DNA of 64,000 bases. It comes from Skermania sp. ID1734. Its GTDB lineage: Bacteria > Actinomycetota > Actinomycetes > Mycobacteriales > Mycobacteriaceae. Numbering within the stretch: position 1 is the first letter of the stretch; the number at the start of each line of letters is the position of its first letter. A program made the translations under genes and the position numbers. The notes under the pieces were generated by a model, which worked only from the letters and a program-made list of their open reading frames with translations, was not told the origin of the DNA and did not search any database. The DNA is taken from assembly GCF_007489285.1 (NCBI RefSeq), contig NZ_VLIY01000020.1, positions 1 through 64,000 of the forward strand, read 5' to 3'. Positions 33,720 to 42,648 of the stretch are shown one piece after another.

Positions 33720-34894
33720 CCACGCTCGTGGTGCCCACAGATGACCTGTACGGGCTGCAGAACCTGCCCTACGGCGTCTACTCCGTGCCGGGTCAAGAAC
33801 CGGGGGTGGGGGTGCGCTACGGCGACCATGTCGTGGACTTGGCGCGCCTGCTGAATGATGAGACGTTCGCGACTGGTTCGCTGAACCCGTTCATGGCGCA
33901 GGGCAGAGCCCGCTGGATTGCGGTGCGGGCCGCCATCATTGAGGCGCTGACCGGCGACGTGGCGGCGGAGGCGGTCCACGAACTCGATGCCGTGGTGCTG
34001 CACTTACCGATCGAGGTCGCCGACTACGTCGATTTCTACGCTTCGGAGCACCATGCGTCGAACATGGGCCGGCTGTTCCGGCCCGGCAGCGCGGACCCGT
34101 TGTCACCCAATTGGCGGCATCTGCCGATCGGCTATCACGGTCGCAGCGCGTCCATCGTGGTTTCCGGCACCGACATCATGCGTCCGGCCGGCCAGCGCAA
34201 GGACCCGGCCGACGCAGCCCCGGTGTTCGGCCCGTCGACGCGGCTCGACATCGAGGCCGAACTCGGCTTCGTCGTCGGCACGGGAAATCCGATGGGCCAA
34301 CCGATTCCGGTCGCCGAGGCCGAGGAGCACCTGTTCGGCGTGGTGCTGTTCAACGACTGGTCGGCGCGCGACATCCAGGCCTGGGAGTACGTGCCGCTCG
34401 GTCCGAACCTTGGAAAATCGTTCGCGTGCACGGTATCTGCGTGGGTCGTGCCGATGCTCGCCCTGCAGGCGGCCAAAGTCTCCATCCCGGTTCAGAAGCC
34501 GGCCGTGCTGCCCTACCTCGCGCTGGATCGGGTGTGGGGCTTGGACATCGAGATAGTCGTCGAGTGGAACGGTCAGGTGGTTTCCCGGCCGCCGTATGCC
34601 TCGATGTACTGGTCACCGGCACAGATGCTGGCACACCTCACCGTCAACGGCGCGCCGACTCGGACCGGCGACCTCTTCGCCTCCGGCACCATCTCCGGAC
34701 CGGACAAGAACCAGCGCGGCGCCTTCATCGAATTGACCTGGAACGGCGCTGAGCCGGTCGACGTCAACGGCCGGCCGCGTACATTTCTCGAGGACGGCGA
34801 CGAGGTGGTGCTGCGTGCGACCGCGCCCGGCCCGGGCGGCACCCGGCTCGGCTTCGGCGAGGCGCGAGGCCGGATCGTGCCCAACCCGCCCTAG
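33716..34894 (+). CDS. fahA: Fumarylacetoacetase
   Basis: The 392-residue enzyme has an N-terminal SH3-like domain and a FAH domain with DFYASEHHASNMGRLFRP near 102-119 (catalytic His region), RLDIEAELGFVVGTGN near 178-193 with acidic metal ligands, and NDWSARDIQAWEYVPLGP near 215. It splits fumarylacetoacetate to fumarate and acetoacetate. The start is GTG 33716. The 3' end overlaps the convergent pucR-like gene by four bases. A maleylacetoacetate isomerase gene, normally between hmgA and fahA action, is not present here. Confidence 0.92.
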   Translation: MTTLVVPTDDLYGLQNLPYGVYSVPGQEPGVGVRYGDHVVDLARLLNDETFATGSLNPFMAQGRARWIAVRAAIIEALTGDVAAEAVHELDAVVLHLPIEVADYVDFYASEHHASNMGRLFRPGSADPLSPNWRHLPIGYHGRSASIVVSGTDIMRPAGQRKDPADAAPVFGPSTRLDIEAELGFVVGTGNPMGQPIPVAEAEEHLFGVVLFNDWSARDIQAWEYVPLGPNLGKSFACTVSAWVVPMLALQAAKVSIPVQKPAVLPYLALDRVWGLDIEIVVEWNGQVVSRPPYASMYWSPAQMLAHLTVNGAPTRTGDLFASGTISGPDKNQRGAFIELTWNGAEPVDVNGRPRTFLEDGDEVVLRATAPGPGGTRLGFGEARGRIVPNPP

Positions 34895-36141
34895 CTCAGC
34901 GGCGCGGACGGTCGCCCGATCAGCATCCGCGGACCCACGAAGTGGGCAAGGTCCAGCGCCAACATGACTGCGAGCCGACGGTTCCCGGGCGGATAGCCGA
35001 GCAGTTCCGTTGCCTTACCGACGCGTTGCAGGATCGTGTTGCGATGCGTGTGCAAGCGCTCGGCGGCCACCGACGCATTCTCGGCTTCGGCGAGGTAGAT
35101 CCGCAGTGTCGCACGCAGTCGTTCGCCACGCTCGTCGTCGTGGGCAATCGCGCCGAGCGTCCCGGCGACGAATCGAGCGGCGGCGGGTTCGTCGCGGGCG
35201 GCGGGCACGATCGGCTCGACATCAGCGAACGTCACCAGTCGGTCACCACCGACATTGTCACCGACAATCTGCGCCACGAGCAGCGCATCGGCGTGTGAGC
35301 TTCGAAAGCCGGCGAGTCCAGGCAGGGTCGGGCCCACCGCTGCGCGCATTCGCGCCGGCGCTTGGCGCATCTCCTTCGCCATCGTGTCCACCGACGGAAT
35401 GTTTTGCGTGCCAAGCCATGCCCACATCGTCCGGACGCCCGCGGCGATTGTCAGCGGCGGACGTGCACCGACGGCGCGTGCCAGTGCGGTCACCACGGCC
35501 TCGAGTTCTCCGTTGTCGCCGCCCGGGCCGTCAAGCCACACCACCAGTGCTGTGTGCCGGCGCGACAGTTCGTAACCGAGTCGGCCGGTGGCCACTCGCT
35601 CGTCGATCGGTGCGCCGTCGAGGATCAGCCGGACCGTCTCTGTTCGCCGTGCGAGCGCGCCGCCGAGCATCTCCTCGCGAAGTCGTTGCGCCTCAGAGAT
35701 CAATTCGAGCAGCACCGCATCGACGTAGGCGAAAATCACCTCGGCAAATCGTTCGATCACCGCGATCTGGGCCGGGCCGGGTGGTGCGACGACCGACGTG
35801 AACTGCATCATCCGATGCCACACCACGTTCTGCCCGCGCCGGTAGGACTGAAAGATGACGTCCAGATCGCCGCCCCGTCGCACGACTGTGCGCACGATGT
35901 CGAAGGCCTCCGGCGGCGGATTGCGAGGTCGTCCGTGCAGCGGATCGTCGAGAACTGTATTCAGCACCTGCAAGACGTTCGCCCTGTTGCTCGCGGTCAT
36001 CTCCTCGGCGATCGCGCGATCGGCTATGAGAGCCGGCGCGACGTCGACCTCGGCGATGTTCATCGCGGCGACCAGGTCGTCGAGTTCGACGAGCATCCGA
36101 TTGGCGACCTCGGTGATAAGACCCGGCAGAGCGTCAGTCAT
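34891..36141 (-). CDS. PucR/CdaR-family transcriptional regulator
   Basis: The 416-residue regulator has an N-terminal helical sensor domain, a central GGDEF-like CdaR domain (ALVVWLDGPGGDN near 215) and a C-terminal PucR helix-turn-helix: LRIYLAEAENASVAAERLHT, then HRNTILQRVGKATELLGY. It probably controls the homogentisate operon it abuts tail to tail, or the divergent Baeyer-Villiger genes. I chose ATG 36141 over in-frame ATG 36180 because the conserved part begins there; neither has a good ribosome binding site. Confidence 0.85.
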   Translation of the reverse strand: MTDALPGLITEVANRMLVELDDLVAAMNIAEVDVAPALIADRAIAEEMTASNRANVLQVLNTVLDDPLHGRPRNPPPEAFDIVRTVVRRGGDLDVIFQSYRRGQNVVWHRMMQFTSVVAPPGPAQIAVIERFAEVIFAYVDAVLLELISEAQRLREEMLGGALARRTETVRLILDGAPIDERVATGRLGYELSRRHTALVVWLDGPGGDNGELEAVVTALARAVGARPPLTIAAGVRTMWAWLGTQNIPSVDTMAKEMRQAPARMRAAVGPTLPGLAGFRSSHADALLVAQIVGDNVGGDRLVTFADVEPIVPAARDEPAAARFVAGTLGAIAHDDERGERLRATLRIYLAEAENASVAAERLHTHRNTILQRVGKATELLGYPPGNRRLAVMLALDLAHFVGPRMLIGRPSAPLS

Positions 36142-36261
36142 CTCCCCAGTATGTGCAGATAGACATATCTGCGACGGCATTATGGATGTTGCGCCGTATC
36201 AGTCACCCCGGTGTGCACCTAACGTGATTCCTGTCATAGCCAGCAGTCACAAGGAGTCGCA

Positions 36262-37566
36262 ATGGCAACCACAACCGCATCCACCGCTACCGATTTCGAC
36301 GTCATTGTCATCGGCGCCGGAATTTCGGGAATCGGCGCCGCGTATCACCTGAAGACTCGCCGGCCATCGACCACATTCGCGGTGCTCGACGGCCGCTCCG
36401 CCATCGGCGGCACCTGGAACCTGTTCAAGTACCCCGGCATCCGCTCCGACTCGGACATGCCCTCCTTCGGCTTCGGATTCAAGCCGTGGACGCACAAGAA
36501 GTCGATCGCCGACGCGCACATCATTCTCGACTACCTGAAAGAGGCGGTCGACCAGAACGGAATCGGCGCCCATATTCGCTTCGCCACCAAGGTCGTCGGT
36601 GCGGACTTCGACACCCGGGCCGGACGCTGGACGGTGCGTGCGGTCAACGTCGACAGCGGCGAGTCCATCACCTACACGGCCGGATTCCTGTATTCGGGAA
36701 CCGGCTATTACAACTACGAGGCCGGATACACGCCCGACTTCCCCGGACTCGACGCCTTCGGCGGACGCGTGGTCCACCCGCAACACTGGCCCGAAGACCT
36801 CGACTACGCGGGAAAGAAGGTCGTGGTTATCGGGAGCGGCGCCACCGCCGTGACATTGATTCCGGCGATGGCTCCAACCGCGTCCCACGTGACGATGCTG
36901 CAGCGCTCACCGAGTTACGTCTTCTCGCTGCCCGCCGAGGACGCCATCGCGAACGCGCTGAACAAGCTCATCGGTCCCGACCGGGCCTATCCGATCATCC
37001 GACGCAAGAACGTGGCTCTCAACCGAGGCGTATTCAAGGCCAGCAAGCGTGCCCCGAAGTTGATGCGCAAGTTGCTGATCGCTGATGTGAAGCGGCGCCT
37101 GCCCAAGGGCTACGACGTCGCCACCCACTTCACCCCGAAATACAACCCCTGGGATCAGCGACTGTGCATGGTGCCCAATGGCGACCTGTTTGCCGCAATC
37201 TCGTCGGGCGCCGCGTCGGTCGTGACCGATCACATCGAATCCTTCACCGAAACCGGCATCGCGCTGCGGTCCGGTCAGCACCTCGACGCCGACATCATCG
37301 TCACGGCAACAGGTTTGGACATGCTGCCCCTCGGCGGAATCGAGCTCAGCGTCGACGGGGACCCGGTCGACATCGCCGACACCGTCGTCTACAAGGCCAT
37401 GATGCTCAGCGGTGTGCCGAATTTCGTCTTCGCGATCGGCTACACCAATATCGCCTGGACGCTGAAGGTGGACCTCGTCTGCGAGCACATGGTCCGGCTC
37501 CTCGATCACATGGACGACCAGGGCCATCACACCGTCACGCCGGTGCTGCACGACTCGGCGATGTAG
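36262..37566 (+). CDS. Baeyer-Villiger/EthA-like flavin monooxygenase, cut short by an in-frame amber codon
   Basis: The reading frame yields 434 residues. It has GAGISGIGAAYHL (FAD) near 17-29, the type I BVMO fingerprint FGGRVVHPQHWP near 170-181, and GSGATAVTLIP (NADPH) near 193. Such enzymes insert oxygen beside a ketone or oxidise heteroatoms using FAD and NADPH; EthA of Mycobacterium tuberculosis is the closest type. The frame stops at TAG 37564-37566, but the same frame then encodes the expected 66-residue C-terminus, so the protein is either truncated or needs readthrough. AAGGAG precedes ATG 36262. It is divergent from the PucR gene. Confidence 0.85.
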   Translation: MATTTASTATDFDVIVIGAGISGIGAAYHLKTRRPSTTFAVLDGRSAIGGTWNLFKYPGIRSDSDMPSFGFGFKPWTHKKSIADAHIILDYLKEAVDQNGIGAHIRFATKVVGADFDTRAGRWTVRAVNVDSGESITYTAGFLYSGTGYYNYEAGYTPDFPGLDAFGGRVVHPQHWPEDLDYAGKKVVVIGSGATAVTLIPAMAPTASHVTMLQRSPSYVFSLPAEDAIANALNKLIGPDRAYPIIRRKNVALNRGVFKASKRAPKLMRKLLIADVKRRLPKGYDVATHFTPKYNPWDQRLCMVPNGDLFAAISSGAASVVTDHIESFTETGIALRSGQHLDADIIVTATGLDMLPLGGIELSVDGDPVDIADTVVYKAMMLSGVPNFVFAIGYTNIAWTLKVDLVCEHMVRLLDHMDDQGHHTVTPVLHDSAM

Positions 37567-37764
37567 CGCGTCCCGTTGCTCGACCTCAGCTCCGGTTACG
37601 TACAGCGCAAGGTCGCTACGTTTCCGAAGGCCGGCACGACCGGCCCGTGGACGGTCAAGATGGCCTACGAGGACGACGTCGCACGCCTGCGCCACGGGCC
37701 GGTCGACGATGCCGCGCTGGCGTTCGAATCCCGCGTCGCTGCGCGCGTAGCTCAGGAGGCATGA
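37567..37764 (+). pseudogene. Detached C-terminus of the Baeyer-Villiger monooxygenase
   Basis: Directly after the amber codon the same frame continues VPLLDLSSGYVQRKVATFPK, then GPWTVKMAYEDDVARLRHG and a short tail. This is the C-terminal region seen in EthA-type enzymes (LLDFGAGYVQR, then PW and the acidic stretch). The frame ends at TGA 37762-37764, overlapping the start of the hydrolase gene. That stop-start overlap indicates the ancestral gene extended to this point. Without the TAG the protein would be about 500 residues, close to EthA. Confidence 0.75.
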
Positions 37765-38678
37765 TGTCCGCGCCGACCGTCGACGACGTTTCGTTCTACA
37801 GCCAGGGCGTTCGGTGCTCGGCCTGGCACGTCCACGCCCAGTCGGAAGACTTGACACGCAATGGGTTACGGCCGTGCATCGTGATTGCCCACGGCTTCGG
37901 CGGTACCCGCGATACCGCGCTGATGAATTTTGCCGAAGGCTTCGCCGCCGCCGGGATTGACTCACTGGTTTTCGACTACCGGGGCTTCGGCGCGTCCGAC
38001 GGCGCTGCCCGTCAGGTCGTTTCCTACCGGAAGCAGCGACAGGACTACCGCGCCGCAGTCGATGCTGCGCGACGGTTGCGGGGCGTCGATGCCGACCGGA
38101 TTGCGTTATGGGGCACCTCGTACTCGGGCGGTCACGTGCTGGCCGTCGCGGCCGCTGACCCGCGGATCGCCGCGGTGGTCGCGCTGGTACCGGCGACCGA
38201 TGGGTTGGCAGCGGTGGTGCAAATCGGCCGGTACGCCGGACCGCTCGCGCCGCTGAAGCTGACTGCGCACGGGTTACGCGACGCGCTAACGCGGCTAACG
38301 GGTGGCGCACCACACCACATCCCGCTCGCCGCGAAGCCGGGGTCGGTGGCGATCATCGCCACTCCCGGCGCGTTGGAGGGGTACGAGGCGATCGCCGGGC
38401 CGACCTGGCGAAATGAAGTGTGCGCACGAACCACCCTCGAAGTCGCGCTCAATCGTCCGACGACCAAAGCACCGAAGGTTAAGTGCCCCACGCTTATCCA
38501 GGTCGGTGGCAACGATCGAGTCGCACCGCCCGCGGCGGCGCGCAAGACGGCGCGCCGTATCGGGGGACCCGCGACATTGCTCGAATACCCAGTCGACCAT
38601 TTCGACGTCTATGCCGGCCAATGGCAAGCGAAGGCACTCGATGACGAGATCGACTTTCTGGTGCAGGTCCTGGCGTAA
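37764..38678 (+). CDS. Alpha/beta hydrolase
   Basis: The 304-residue alpha/beta hydrolase has HGFGGTRDTAL near 41-51 (oxyanion region), nucleophile Ser in WGTSYSGGHV near 114, Asp in VGGNDRVAPP near 250 and His in YPVDHFDVY near 282. BVMO-hydrolase pairs convert a ketone to an ester and then to acid plus alcohol, which is the likely shared role with the upstream gene. AGGAGG lies 4 bases before ATG 37764; ATG 37761 directly precedes it and is too close to the binding site. Confidence 0.82.
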   Translation: MSAPTVDDVSFYSQGVRCSAWHVHAQSEDLTRNGLRPCIVIAHGFGGTRDTALMNFAEGFAAAGIDSLVFDYRGFGASDGAARQVVSYRKQRQDYRAAVDAARRLRGVDADRIALWGTSYSGGHVLAVAAADPRIAAVVALVPATDGLAAVVQIGRYAGPLAPLKLTAHGLRDALTRLTGGAPHHIPLAAKPGSVAIIATPGALEGYEAIAGPTWRNEVCARTTLEVALNRPTTKAPKVKCPTLIQVGGNDRVAPPAAARKTARRIGGPATLLEYPVDHFDVYAGQWQAKALDDEIDFLVQVLA

Positions 38679-38773
38679 TCACTGGGAATGGGATCATCGG
38701 ACTGGGTACGCCGGTGAACCGCGCGGCGTTCCGCGACGTGGAATGCACGACCCGACGTGATGGAGGTTCCGCC

Positions 38774-39235
38774 ATGAATCGTGCCGCCTCAATTGTGCTT
38801 GGCTGCGTTCGCGCCTTGGTGGGTGCCTCGTTCGCGGTGCACGGATCAGCGATCCTGTTCGGCACGCCGGCAATCAGCGGCGTGACGACGAAATTCGCCG
38901 AATGGCCGGGTTGGTGGGCCGGATTGATCGAGCTTGTCGGCGGGGCTGCCGTCGCCATCGGCCTCGCCACCCGGGCCGCGGCGCTGCTGTGTTCGGGTTC
39001 GATGGCGTATGCGTTCCTGACGGTTCATCTCCCGCACGGCGTCCTCCCGATCAACAACGGCGGCGAGCCGGCGGCCATGTTCTGCTGGGCGTTCTTCCTC
39101 ATCGCCGTGCTCGGTCCCGGGGCCTTCGCTATCGACAACGCACTTCGCGGCCGGTCGTTCGTTGGGCGCCGGAAAGACGCCCGGCGTCGAGCCGGAGCGG
39201 ACACCGTTGATCGGGCGCGCTTATCAACCGGTTGA
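38774..39235 (+). CDS. DoxX-family membrane protein
   Basis: The 153-residue protein has four predicted membrane helices and DoxX features: RALVGASFAVHGSAILFGTP near 13-32 and WWAGLIELVGGAAVAIGL near 47-64. Members are small membrane proteins, some linked to redox or thiol stress; no precise role is known. TGGAGG precedes ATG 38774. The C-terminal 25 residues are basic and cytoplasmic. It follows the hydrolase gene after 95 bases and is probably separately transcribed. Confidence 0.78.
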   Translation: MNRAASIVLGCVRALVGASFAVHGSAILFGTPAISGVTTKFAEWPGWWAGLIELVGGAAVAIGLATRAAALLCSGSMAYAFLTVHLPHGVLPINNGGEPAAMFCWAFFLIAVLGPGAFAIDNALRGRSFVGRRKDARRRAGADTVDRARLSTG

Positions 39236-39281
39236 AATCGCGTCTTGGACGTGGTCGTCCGGCCGCAGCGAGACTGACATC

Positions 39282-39461
39282 GTGCGAAAAGATCTTCGGT
39301 CGGCAGACAGTCCAGCGGACGCCCGTGACGACGAACTGAGTCCGTGGCGGGCCGAGCCGCGGCTTCGATCGATGTGGTGGGAACTGGCAGTCACATTTCA
39401 GGTCATCGCCGTTGCCGGCTGGCGTAAGTCGAATCCGCGGCAGGCATGGCGTTGGTTCTGA
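39282..39461 (+). CDS. Possible small hypothetical protein
   Basis: A 59-residue frame from GTG 39282 contains RSMWWELAVTFQVIAVAGWR, a possible membrane-associated helix. No ribosome binding site and no recognisable family were found. It lies in the 338-base gap between the DoxX gene and the antiporter gene, which otherwise holds nothing recognisable. It may be spurious. Confidence 0.22.
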   Translation: MRKDLRSADSPADARDDELSPWRAEPRLRSMWWELAVTFQVIAVAGWRKSNPRQAWRWF

Positions 39462-39573
39462 CGTTCCCCAGGCGACTCGCGCTGGAAAAATCGTCATATA
39501 GGGCGGTGTCGCCGGTAAAGGTGTGTTTGAGTCGATCTTGGTAAACCGCCTCACCTCCTAAGCGAGCCGCGCC

Positions 39574-41043
39574 GTGAACGACAGTGCCACCTACGGGCTG
39601 GTTGTGTTGTTCGCCAGCGCCGTCGGGCTCGTGGCGGTCATGGCGAACCGCCTCACCGAACGCGTCAAGATTCCGGTGCCGTTGCTGGTGCTGACCGGCG
39701 CAGCGGTGGCTTCGTACGCGTTGCCGACGTTGGAGCCGCCGCCGGAGCGCGCCGTCGAGCGGATCATCACGATTGCGCTGGTGTTGGTGCTCTTCGACGG
39801 TGGCATGCACATCGGCTGGAAAAGATTTTCCGGTGCGGCGCTGCCCATTGTGACCGTCGGTGTGCTCGGCACGTTTCTCACCGCGGCCGGAGCCGCCGCC
39901 GTACTGCATTTCGGCTGCGGCATCGACTGGTATCTGGCCGTGCTGGTTGCCACGGCGGTGGCCCCAACCGATCCCGCGGTGGTCTTCTCGGTGTTGGGTA
40001 AGCGCGAGATCACCGGCCGCAGTGGCACCATCTTGGAGGGCGAATCCGGCGCGAACGATCCCGTCGGTATTGCCCTAATGGCAAGCCTGCTCGCGGCCGG
40101 TGGGCTGAGCGCCGCCGGATTCATCGATGTCGGCGTGCAATTCATCGAGCAGATGGTGGTCGGCGCGGTGGTCGGTGTGGTCGGTGGCCGGGTGCTGCTG
40201 CTGTTCATCCGGCACGTGCCCCTGCCCAGTGAGGGTCTCTACCCGCTGCGCACGCTGGCCGCGAGCCTGATGCTGTACGGAATTGCTTCGGTGGCGCACG
40301 GATCGGGATTCCTGGCGGTGTTCATTGCCGGCATCGCGATCGGTGACGCGCGCGCTCCGTACAAGCCGGAGATCGAGCGCTTTCACGCCGCGTTGGCCGG
40401 CCTGGCGGAAATTGTTGCGTTTGCGGTGCTCGGCCTGACGATCGACCTGCACATCATCGGGCACGCCGACGTGTGGATTCCCGGGCTCGTGCTGGGTATT
40501 GCGCTGACCGTACTGGTCCGGCCGCTGGCCGTCGGTGCGTGCCTACTCGGGGTTCGGCTGCACCACAACGAGCGGGCCTTCATCCTGATCGCCGGACTCA
40601 AGGGTGCGGTGCCCATCCTGCTTGGCGAATTCTTGCGGGCTGCCCACGTGCCGCACGCAGAGCGGCTGTACGGCATAGTCATCGTCGTCGTGGCCTTTTC
40701 TGTCCTGGTGCAAGGCAGTTCGGTGCCTGCGTTGGCCGGCTTGCTGCGGTTGCCGATGCGGGTGGCCACTGTGGAACCGTGGGCGCTCGGCGTGCGCCTG
40801 CGCGACGAGCCGGAGGTGGTGCACCGGCTCACCGTCGCTGCCGGATCGCCCGCCGACGGCGCGACCGTCGAGAGTCTCGGCAACAGTGCGGGCGAAATCT
40901 GGGTGAGCATCGTCGTGCGGGCCAGCGGCCTGGTGCCGGTCCGTGCCGACACGCAATTTCGAGCCGGCGATGACGTGGTGATTTTGGCCGAACCTGAACT
41001 TTCCGAAAAGCTTGCGGAGCTTTTTCGTGGTGCCCCAAGCTGA
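39574..41043 (+). CDS. CPA1-type cation/proton antiporter with TrkA-C domain
   Basis: The 489-residue membrane protein has about twelve helices. The conserved ATAVAPTDPAVVFSVLG near 129-145 and LEGESGANDPVGIALM near 155-170 hold the family's polar residues for cation and proton exchange. Residues about 405-485 form a TrkA-C ligand-binding domain (TVESLGNSAGEIWVSIVV, FRAGDDVVIL), as in NhaP2/CvrA K+/H+ antiporters. It exchanges K+ or Na+ for protons. It starts with GTG 39574. The next gene begins 19 bases after its stop, suggesting an operon. Confidence 0.88.
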   Translation: MNDSATYGLVVLFASAVGLVAVMANRLTERVKIPVPLLVLTGAAVASYALPTLEPPPERAVERIITIALVLVLFDGGMHIGWKRFSGAALPIVTVGVLGTFLTAAGAAAVLHFGCGIDWYLAVLVATAVAPTDPAVVFSVLGKREITGRSGTILEGESGANDPVGIALMASLLAAGGLSAAGFIDVGVQFIEQMVVGAVVGVVGGRVLLLFIRHVPLPSEGLYPLRTLAASLMLYGIASVAHGSGFLAVFIAGIAIGDARAPYKPEIERFHAALAGLAEIVAFAVLGLTIDLHIIGHADVWIPGLVLGIALTVLVRPLAVGACLLGVRLHHNERAFILIAGLKGAVPILLGEFLRAAHVPHAERLYGIVIVVVAFSVLVQGSSVPALAGLLRLPMRVATVEPWALGVRLRDEPEVVHRLTVAAGSPADGATVESLGNSAGEIWVSIVVRASGLVPVRADTQFRAGDDVVILAEPELSEKLAELFRGAPS

Positions 41044-41062
41044 TGCGAGGCGGGAGACCGAA

Positions 41063-42415
41063 ATGCCCAATCTAAAGACGTCCAACATAAAGATGCTGAC
41101 CAGACACAAAGACGCGGTCTGGGAGTACCTGGGCGGGGCAATGTGGTTGCTGCCGGCGGTTTCGGTCGTCGTCGCGGTCGGCGCAGGTTCGGCACTGTCG
41201 CAGGTGCAGATCGATCGCGATTCGTGGCTGCACGGCCTCGTCTTCGAGGGCACGGCCGATGACGCACGGACTCTATTGATCGGCGTGGCCGGCACGGTGA
41301 TCACGGTGGTCGCGTTGATGCTCGGCCTCACCGTGGTCGCGCTGCAGCTCTCCTCCACCCAGTTCTCGCCCCGCATCTTGCGAAACTTTCTGCGAGACAG
41401 GCAGAACCAGATAGTTCTCAGTGTCTTCGTCGGCACTTTCGCGTACGCGATGGCGGGCTTGTACACGGTCGGTGTCTCGGCGGGACAGCGCACGGACGAC
41501 TACCCACGGCTTGCCGTCTCCGGGGCGGTGGTGCTGTTGTTCGCGAGCCTGGGCGCGCTGGTGTACGAGGTGCACCACATTTCGCACTCCATGCAGGTGG
41601 ACGAGATCATGCGCAAAGTCGAACGCGGCACGCTCGCCGTCATCCGGGGCCTGCCACGCGACGTGCCGGAGTCATCGCCGGTGATCGATACAGACTCGAT
41701 CGCTGTCGCGTCGACGCACTCCGGCTACATCCAAGTGGTGCATCCGGAATACGTCACGACCTCGATTGCGGGACTGCGCGTCAGCATCGACCGGTGGGTG
41801 GGCGATCACGTCACCGCTGGTGAGCGACTCGCGCGAGTCTGGTCCAGCGACGGGACGCCGATTGACTTGGCCCGGCTCACGTCATCGATCGTCGAGGACG
41901 TGGTGCGGATCGGGTTCGAGCGAACACTGGAACAAGACGCCGCATTCGGTGTGCGCCAGTTGGTGGACATCGCTTCGAAGGCGCTGTCACCAGCGGTGAA
42001 CGACCCCTACACCGCCGTCCAAGCGATCGATCACCTGGCGGTAGTTTTGGCGGAACTGGGCCGAACGCCGCTGGGTCCCTACGCTGTTCACTCGAACGGC
42101 GGACAGGTGATTGTTGCCGCGGCTGGATTTGCCGACTATTTGGAGTTGGCGACCGCACAGATTCGCCGCTACGGCGCCACCGAGCCGATCGTCGGGCTGG
42201 CCCAAATCAGAATGCTCGACGCCACTGCGACCTCATGCACGGTCGACCGCCCGTCCCGGCTGGCGGCGATTTGTCGGCAGTTGGACGCGATCATCGAGCA
42301 ATCCAGCCTGTGCCCCGGCCGCGCCGCCGACTACGAGCAGGTGCGCGATGCCGGCGCGGCGCTGCGTCGGCAACTGCTGGCGGAGGGACTCGACGAATCC
42401 GTGCAACTGTCCTGA
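41063..42415 (+). CDS. DUF2254 membrane protein
   Basis: The 450-residue protein has four N-terminal membrane helices (within about 20-175), the conserved LQLSSTQFSPRILRNFLRDR near 95-114, and a large soluble C-terminal domain with QLVDIASKALSPAVNDPYTA near 300. The function of DUF2254 is unknown. GGCGGGAG precedes ATG 41063. It follows the antiporter gene closely and ends before a strong hairpin, so the two probably form a small ion-homeostasis operon. Confidence 0.82.
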   Translation: MPNLKTSNIKMLTRHKDAVWEYLGGAMWLLPAVSVVVAVGAGSALSQVQIDRDSWLHGLVFEGTADDARTLLIGVAGTVITVVALMLGLTVVALQLSSTQFSPRILRNFLRDRQNQIVLSVFVGTFAYAMAGLYTVGVSAGQRTDDYPRLAVSGAVVLLFASLGALVYEVHHISHSMQVDEIMRKVERGTLAVIRGLPRDVPESSPVIDTDSIAVASTHSGYIQVVHPEYVTTSIAGLRVSIDRWVGDHVTAGERLARVWSSDGTPIDLARLTSSIVEDVVRIGFERTLEQDAAFGVRQLVDIASKALSPAVNDPYTAVQAIDHLAVVLAELGRTPLGPYAVHSNGGQVIVAAAGFADYLELATAQIRRYGATEPIVGLAQIRMLDATATSCTVDRPSRLAAICRQLDAIIEQSSLCPGRAADYEQVRDAGAALRRQLLAEGLDESVQLS

Positions 42416-42467
42416 TCCAGCCGACCCACCTTATGGACGAGTTCGAATCATCGTGATCGAAATTCCG

Positions 42468-42488
42468 CGCCAGCAGTGTCTGCTGGCG
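42468..42488 (+). terminator. Hairpin after the antiporter-DUF2254 operon
   Basis: CGCCAGCAG, loop TGT, CTGCTGGCG form a perfect 9-base-pair stem with a three-base loop, 53 bases after the DUF2254 stop. It is not followed by a T run, as is common in high-GC actinobacteria. It separates this operon from the GntR-led sulfur operon. Confidence 0.65.
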
Positions 42489-42648
42489 TATTGAGGTTGC
42501 CAAACTCGTCTTTTGCCAGGTCGTTGCCCCACCGGCACTGGCGGAATCGGCGCCGGCCCGGTTTGCCGCTCGTCACGGTAGCGCGGGCGCACCCCCAATC
42601 TCCGTTACGTTGCTATCTCACCAGGTCAGCGACATCGGAAGGGGCACC

